This document shows positions 7,126 through 9,693 of a DNA stretch of 9,693 bases, piece after piece. The notes beneath the pieces were generated by a model that saw only the letters and a list, made by a program, of their open reading frames with translations, was not told the origin of the DNA and did no database searches. How positions within the stretch are numbered: position 1 is the stretch's first letter; the number at the start of each line of letters is the position of its first letter. The stretch lies in contig JAKISR010000063.1 of assembly GCA_021648465.1 (NCBI GenBank), forward strand, positions 1 through 9,693. Reading direction: 5' to 3'. Position numbers and translations under genes: made by a program. This DNA comes from Sulfurimonas sp. (lineage in GTDB: Bacteria > Campylobacterota > Campylobacteria > Campylobacterales > Sulfurimonadaceae).

Positions 7126-7749
7126 TTATTGCTCCACTTTTATTTTTTTCAATAGGTTAGTAAACCTTTTAGCGTAACGAGCTTTTTTTACAAGCTTACT
7201 GTCCTTATTAATCTTAAATACACCATAAGAGTTGATAAATATATCAACTTCTAAATCTTCTCTCATTTGCAAGCTTAGTATTTTAAAACTCAAATTATCT
7301 AAAACTAATGGAGATTTATCCCTATCTTGAAAATAACTAAGAACCATGTGATGACCGCCAGAATATTTATCTTTAACACTAGTTAAAAATAGTTTTTCTT
7401 CTTCAAATCCTAATTTTATTAGTGTAAAATATTTAATTATTGCATAATCTTCACAGTCTCCATATCCAGTAATTAAAAATTCTTTTGGAGTTGCCCAATG
7501 CTCCTCTTTGTTTTTAATTACTGCATCATATTGTGGCAAAAGTTTATTTAGATAAAGGTTTACTTGTATTAATTGTTTATCCTTAGGATGTTTTTTAAAA
7601 GTATTAATCTGTTTTACATAATCAAGAACTCTGTTTTTAGCTATTTTTCCTGAATTTTTACTTATTTGTTGTAGTTCTTTGTCTGTAAAATTAGGATAAT
7701 TTTGTGCAAACAATATTGTTGAGCATAAAATTAAAAAAAGTATTTTGAT
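7126..7749 (-). CDS. lapG: LapG-like periplasmic cysteine protease (BTLCP family), ATC start inferred
   Basis: Bacterial transglutaminase-like cysteine protease of the LapG family. Known members cut large surface adhesins in the periplasm to release biofilm cells and are held inactive by c-di-GMP-bound LapD. From the codon at 7747-7749 it has 207 residues: a signal peptide (IKILFLILCSTILFA, likely cleavage before QNYPNF), then W-A-T-P-K-E, and GYGDCEDYA with Cys99. GGHHMVL supplies His134 and VLDN supplies Asp151. The spacing matches the Cys-His-Asp triad of LapG, and the Asp, Glu and Asp around the Cys match its calcium ligands. The frame stays open to 7815, but those 22 codons read through the MITE end. 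Where ATG is expected, 5 nt after AGGAG, the codon is ATC. A GTG at 7786-7788 inside the MITE end is an alternative. No adhesin, secretion system or intact lapD is visible here. Confidence 0.82.
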   Translation of the reverse strand: MKILFLILCSTILFAQNYPNFTDKELQQISKNSGKIAKNRVLDYVKQINTFKKHPKDKQLIQVNLYLNKLLPQYDAVIKNKEEHWATPKEFLITGYGDCEDYAIIKYFTLIKLGFEEEKLFLTSVKDKYSGGHHMVLSYFQDRDKSPLVLDNLSFKILSLQMREDLEVDIFINSYGVFKINKDSKLVKKARYAKRFTNLLKKIKVEQ

Positions 7750-7776
7750 AGTCGCTCCTATTATTTCAGTATTTCT

Positions 7777-7782
7777 ATTATA
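7777..7782 (-). promoter_or_regulatory. -10 box of lapG abutting the MITE
   Basis: TATAAT on the minus strand lies 27 bp upstream of the inferred lapG start, and its 5' edge is one base from the MITE terminus at 7784. Any former -35 or upstream region has been replaced by MITE sequence. Confidence 0.45.
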
Positions 7783-7783
7783 G

Positions 7784-8048
7784 GGCACCTCTAAAAACCC
7801 TAACTTTCTCAACACTATAGCAGATATATATCAATGTAAGGCAAAACTATGAAGGAGCTACTAGTAGCTTCAAGTAGTTTTAACGAAGCAGTGGTATATC
7901 TGCTATAGTGCCTACAGGGAGCCAAAAAGAGAAGTAATCTTGCACATAATTTTTTATTGCCGTAGCTATGGCTATGATTCAAAAAAAGTTAAACACAATC
8001 TTACCCCTTTTTTTTAGTTCTGAGGAAGTTAGGGTTTTTAGAGGTGCC
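7784..8048. mobile_element. 265-bp MITE-like element with 28-bp terminal inverted repeats
   Basis: The left end (7784-7811, beginning GGCACCTCTAAAAACCCTAA) and the right end (8021-8048) are inverted copies, 27 of 28 bases matching. No reading frame inside looks like a transposase, so this is a non-autonomous element or an internal-deletion derivative. The flanks TTATAG (7778-7783) and TTGTAG (8049-8054) match in 5 of 6 bases and may be a decayed target-site duplication. The interior has a large nested hairpin in its left half and a 14-nt near-palindrome (GCCGTAGCTATGGC, 7959-7972) in its right half. With the tRNA promoter it accounts for the long gene-free stretch between lapG and the tRNA. 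I cannot assign a parent IS family. Confidence 0.8.
7813..7910. repeat. Nested palindrome (cruciform or RNA hairpin) inside the MITE
   Basis: Three concentric inverted repeats: CACTATAGCAGATATA (7813-7828) pairs perfectly with 7895-7910. AAAACTA (7843-7849) pairs with TAGTTTT (7875-7881). A perfect 14-bp palindrome AGCTACTAGTAGCT lies at the centre (7856-7869). Together they can fold into a roughly 98-nt interrupted stem on either strand. Confidence 0.75.
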
Positions 8049-8111
8049 TTGTAGTAAAATATTAATAATAATCTTGCATATATTTTAAGCTACATATTAT
8101 TTATATATGAC

Positions 8112-8117
8112 TATAAT
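8112..8117 (+). promoter_or_regulatory. -10 box of the tRNA-Ser gene
   Basis: TATAAT in the context GACTATAATCTCG, 14 bp before the mature 5' end of the tRNA. It lies 64 bp downstream of the MITE, so the tRNA promoter appears intact. There is no obvious -35 box. Confidence 0.6.
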
Positions 8118-8131
8118 CTCGTTCTTTAAAT

Positions 8132-8222
8132 GGACAAGTGGGTGAGCTGGCTGAAACCACATCCCTGCTAAGGATGCGTAGGAGTAATCCTACCGAGAGT
8201 TCGAATCTCTCCTTGTCCACCA
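8132..8222 (+). tRNA. tRNA-Ser (anticodon GCU)
   Basis: A class II tRNA that decodes AGC and AGU. The acceptor stem GGACAAG (8132-8138) pairs perfectly with CTTGTCC (8212-8218). The anticodon stem CATCC/GGATG encloses the loop CTGCTAA with anticodon GCT. The long variable arm GTAGGA-gtaa-TCCTAC is diagnostic of serine. The T arm is GAGAG-TTCGAAT-CTCTC. The CCA end is encoded (8220-8222) and the discriminator base appears to be A. The surrounding MITE, IS3 remnant and broken genes suggest an insertion-prone locus, but I see no repeated copy of the tRNA 3' end that would mark an integrated island. Confidence 0.97.
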
Positions 8223-8251
8223 TTATAATAACAATCAATTCCTATTTAAAC

Positions 8252-8273
8252 ATTGTACTCAAGTACAATTTTA
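8252..8273 (+). terminator. Possible terminator after tRNA-Ser
   Basis: ATTGTACT-CA-AGTACAAT is an 8-bp perfect inverted repeat followed by TTTT, 30 bp after the tRNA. The stem is AT-rich and the T run short, so it is a weak candidate; it could also be an operator-like palindrome. Confidence 0.35.
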
Positions 8274-8424
8274 AGAGATTTCATTCAATTGTCAAAAACT
8301 TATGAATTTTTACCTTGAATATCTAAAAAATATAGGATAAAGTAGCAGTTGCTTATGAAATTAAATCTTTAGAAGAATTGTCTTTATTTTTAGAGACATT
8401 TATAATAATAAGATTATTTTAGGA

Positions 8425-8430
8425 TATAAT
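8425..8430 (+). promoter_or_regulatory. Candidate -10 box for the small ORF
   Basis: TATAAT in the context AGGATATAATCAAATG, 46 bp upstream of the ATG at 8477. It is a perfect match to the consensus, but in very AT-rich DNA. Confidence 0.4.
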
Positions 8431-8476
8431 CAAATGTTTACTAAATATTTTCCTTAAAGGTATTGGATATAAAATT

Positions 8477-8725
8477 ATGTTTGTCAAAGATATGAAGTCA
8501 TTAATTAAATATGCTATAGAGCTAGACATTTCGGAGTTAGAGTGTAAATTGGGATATAAAGGTGATGCCGTTTTAAGGTTAAGCTCAAGCAATAAAGACA
8601 CAATCAAAAAAATTGAGTCATTTTGTAAAAATATAGATATTGAATATAATATACTTTATAATAATAGAAAGATATCCTCAGATATTTTCTGTATTTTTAA
8701 TACAGATATTTATAAATTAAAGTGA
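8477..8725 (+). CDS. Small hypothetical protein (82 aa)
   Basis: I do not recognise this protein. It has 82 residues, no signal peptide and no membrane segment, and reads MFVKDMKSLIKYAIELDISE, then a charged mid-section (GYKGDAVLRLSSSNKDTIKKIESFC) and a C-terminus rich in Asn, Ile and Tyr with three cysteines in the whole protein. A predicted helix-strand alternation suggests a small soluble alpha/beta domain, but this is only an impression. A GGA motif 9 nt before the ATG and the TATAAT at 8425-8430 give modest support for expression. It lies between a tRNA and a decayed IS3 element, in accessory DNA, so it could be a relic. The opposite-strand frame here looks spurious. Confidence 0.5.
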   Translation: MFVKDMKSLIKYAIELDISELECKLGYKGDAVLRLSSSNKDTIKKIESFCKNIDIEYNILYNNRKISSDIFCIFNTDIYKLK

Positions 8726-8750
8726 TAAATATTGAAAAAAGTGTATGAAT

Positions 8751-8876
8751 TTAAGTTACCACTCCGCTACGGTGTACTTGCATAACTTTACACAGTCGAT
8801 GCACTGCGTAAAATTGACTATACTCTTTAATGAAGGAGTATTTTAATTTGTGTGGCTTGCAAAGTACACCGCGGCC
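8751..8876 (-). pseudogene. IS3 orfB transposase, N-terminal remnant
   Basis: This is in the -1 frame relative to orfA and open from the slippage site. The translation includes KYSFIKEYSQFYAVHRLC and KVMQVHRSG, the recognisable start of an IS3-family OrfB (compare the usual SRSGYY). It then runs out of homology into VVT and a TAA stop at 8751-8753. The DDE catalytic core is entirely absent, so no active transposase can be made. The frame relation to orfA and the heptamer show it was once expressed as an OrfAB fusion. Confidence 0.8.
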
Positions 8877-9127
8877 TTTTTTAGGATGTCCCTCTCTTCT
8901 GTAACTCTCTTTAGCTCCTTTTGAAGCTTTTTAATCTCTGCTTGAGATGCATCTAGTATTTGATGTTTTTGGATTGCTTGGGGAGACTCTAAGCTTTTCA
9001 TCCAATTTCTAAGTGAATCGGGATGAATGCCTAATCTTTTTGCTGTATCATTGATGCTGTAAGCATTTTTAGTAACTTGCTTTACTGCCTCTATTGTGAA
9101 CTCTTCGTTGTATATTTTTCTTGCCAT
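8843..9127 (-). CDS. IS3-family transposase OrfA
   Basis: Small DNA-binding protein of an IS3-family element (94 residues). It has an N-terminal helix-turn-helix of the transposase_8 type (FTIEAVKQV, SINDTAKRLGIHPDSLRNWM, about residues 10-43). A leucine-zipper-like coiled coil follows (IKKLQKELKRVTEERDILKK, about 65-84), then AAVYFA. The ATG has an AGGG ribosome binding site. The length is normal and there are no internal stops, so OrfA alone may still be made and could bind IS ends as a repressor. orfB is truncated. Transcription runs leftward, away from the GGDEF fragment. Confidence 0.92.
   Translation of the reverse strand: MARKIYNEEFTIEAVKQVTKNAYSINDTAKRLGIHPDSLRNWMKSLESPQAIQKHQILDASQAEIKKLQKELKRVTEERDILKKAAVYFASHTN
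8876..8882 (-). promoter_or_regulatory. Programmed -1 frameshift heptamer A AAA AAG
   Basis: The minus strand reads CTA AAA AAG in the orfA frame, a canonical A_AAA_AAG slippery site in the correct phase. After slipping by -1 the frame stays open into the orfB remnant. A possible stimulatory stem (ATACTC with GAGTAT, 8820-8825 and 8836-8841) lies about 34 nt downstream. In IS3 elements this site makes the OrfAB transposase. Confidence 0.75.
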
Positions 9128-9212
9128 TTTTCAACCCTATTAAATCTCATAATGTTTTAACATTATTCTATCTAAATTACTGAATTAAAGTTTGTCTAGT
9201 TTATAGGGGACA

Positions 9213-9584
9213 TTCAAAAATGATACTTATGGTCATAAATGTGGTGATATTGTTTTAAAAGAAGTTGCACAACGATTTTCAAAGTGTATTCGTGAAGTAG
9301 ATAGTGTTATTAGATTTGGAGGAGATGAGTTTATAATTATACTACCTAATATTGATGATGTAAATGATATTCATTTTATAGCACAAAAAATTATAAATGA
9401 AGCAACAGCTTCCTTTAAATTTAAGGATAAAATATGTAATTCTCTATCTGTAAGTATAGGCATTAGTTTTTATCCACAAAATGCAGACTGTGTAGATAGT
9501 AAGATTAAATATGCTGATGAGGTGATGTATAAAGTGAAAAAAAGTGGTAAAAATAATTATATGCTCACGGCTGATTCATACTAA
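9213..9584 (+). pseudogene. GGDEF-domain diguanylate cyclase, 3' fragment cut by the IS3 end
   Basis: 123 codons encode the C-terminal three quarters of a GGDEF domain, which in full proteins makes c-di-GMP from two GTP. Visible are NDTYGHKCGDIVLKEVA, the signature RFGGDEF with the product-inhibition I-site RxxD (REVD) five residues before it, LSVSIGIS and YADEVMYKVKKSGKNNY, then the stop at 9582-9584. There is no start codon, sensor domain or N-terminal DxDxFK segment; the sequence begins exactly where the IS3 terminus ends. It lacks residues needed for metal and GTP binding, so it should be inactive even if translated. The tail TADSY after NNYML is unusual and may come from the adjoining element. 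Confidence 0.88.
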
Positions 9585-9693
9585 TAGGTAACATAATCTC
9601 TTAATATCCCCACCAATCATACGGATAGCTTGAGGAAAATTGATATATTTTTCTCTTCTGAGAATATTTATAGAGATATTTCTAGTAATTGAA
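9576..9693 (-). pseudogene. C-terminal fragment of an unidentified protein, possibly a transposase (partial)
   Basis: An open frame enters from the right edge and ends at a TGA (9576-9578), giving 38 residues: SITRNISINILRREKYINFP followed by QAIRMIGGDIKRLCYLLV. The TRNISINILRRE part resembles the C-terminal helix of some DDE transposases (ISAs1- or IS4-like), but I cannot assign a family. Its 3' end overlaps the GGDEF fragment's 3' end by 9 bp in convergent orientation, as expected if an insertion sequence landed at the end of that gene. The upstream part lies outside the window, so it may be an intact gene rather than a fragment. Confidence 0.35.

Larger units (their letters stand above)
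8223..8476. other. Intergenic region with possible decayed coding sequence
   Basis: Apart from the hairpin at 8252-8269 and the promoter at 8425-8430, this AT-rich stretch has no intact gene. The plus strand from about 8340 to 8420 is open and protein-like in translation (VAVAYEIKSLEELSLFLETF) but has no start codon. A one-base shift would join it to an upstream MNFYLEYLKNIG. It may be a frameshifted remnant of an unknown gene. Confidence 0.3.
8763..9212 (-). mobile_element. Truncated IS3-family insertion sequence
   Basis: On the minus strand the element starts at 9212 with the terminal sequence TGTCCCCTATAAACTAGACA, typical of IS3-family ends. It contains complete orfA, a frameshift heptamer and the beginning of orfB. 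Homology stops after about 30 orfB codons near 8763, so roughly 800 bp of orfB and the other terminal repeat are missing. The intact end abuts a GGDEF coding fragment directly. The element cannot transpose on its own. The left boundary is approximate. Confidence 0.85.

Noticed and set aside
7109..7794. lapG as cargo of a composite transposon bounded by the 14-bp repeats
   Set aside because: The repeats point outward relative to the MITE ends, so they cannot be the two ends of one element enclosing lapG.
7750..7815. N-terminal extension of the lapG-like protein to a GTG at 7815
   Set aside because: Most of these residues are encoded by the MITE end, no Shine-Dalgarno precedes 7815, and a signal peptide begins later behind a good AGGAG.
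8132..8222. tRNA-Ser as an attachment site of an integrated island
   Set aside because: No second copy of the tRNA 3' end and no integrase gene are seen in the window.
8419..8607. 62-codon open frame on the minus strand
   Set aside because: Antisense to the small plus-strand ORF, whose promoter and start context are better.

Overview
This AT-rich window looks like chromosomal DNA from a Campylobacterota (Epsilonproteobacteria) member, most likely Sulfurimonas-like. The grounds are the leftward gene order ppiB-queH-fabZ-lpxA-clpX-mreB-mreC-carB, the long Campylobacterota-type QueH with a C-terminal extension, and promoters recognisable mainly by a TATAAT -10 box. This placement is inference from memory of gene order, not a search.

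Positions 1-6302 hold a compact housekeeping block, all on the minus strand. It contains a cyclophilin (ppiB), epoxyqueuosine reductase (queH), two envelope lipid enzymes (fabZ, lpxA), the ClpX unfoldase, the cell-shape proteins MreB and MreC, and the first 58 codons of carB. Gaps are short and several junctions look translationally coupled: the mreC start overlaps the mreB stop, the mreB ribosome binding site overlaps the clpX stop, and the queH leader overlaps the ppiB stop. The queH reading frame has no ATG, GTG or TTG at its conserved N-terminus; the codon at the expected start is ATT.

A divergent promoter region (6303-6418) separates this block from pyrF, which reads rightward. pyrF converges on a lapG-type periplasmic cysteine protease gene (minus strand) that shows the same oddity: a Shine-Dalgarno sequence and a signal peptide flank an ATC codon where ATG is expected.

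From about 7780 to the end the window becomes accessory. A 265-bp MITE-like element with 28-bp terminal inverted repeats and a nested internal hairpin (7784-8048) lies directly against the -10 box of lapG. A tRNA-Ser(GCU) follows, then a region with a small unknown gene. Next is a decayed IS3-family element with intact orfA, a programmed -1 frameshift heptamer and only the start of orfB. Its terminal end abuts the 3' half of a GGDEF (diguanylate cyclase) gene whose 5' half is gone. The last 118 bases encode a C-terminal fragment on the minus strand that may belong to another transposase.

LapG proteases are normally controlled by GGDEF/EAL proteins of the LapD type, so the broken GGDEF gene near lapG may be the relic of a c-di-GMP adhesion module, but this is only inference. 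I see no defence system, CRISPR array or clearly new multigene system. The strongest oddities are the two ATN start codons, the MITE next to the lapG promoter and the IS-truncated GGDEF gene.
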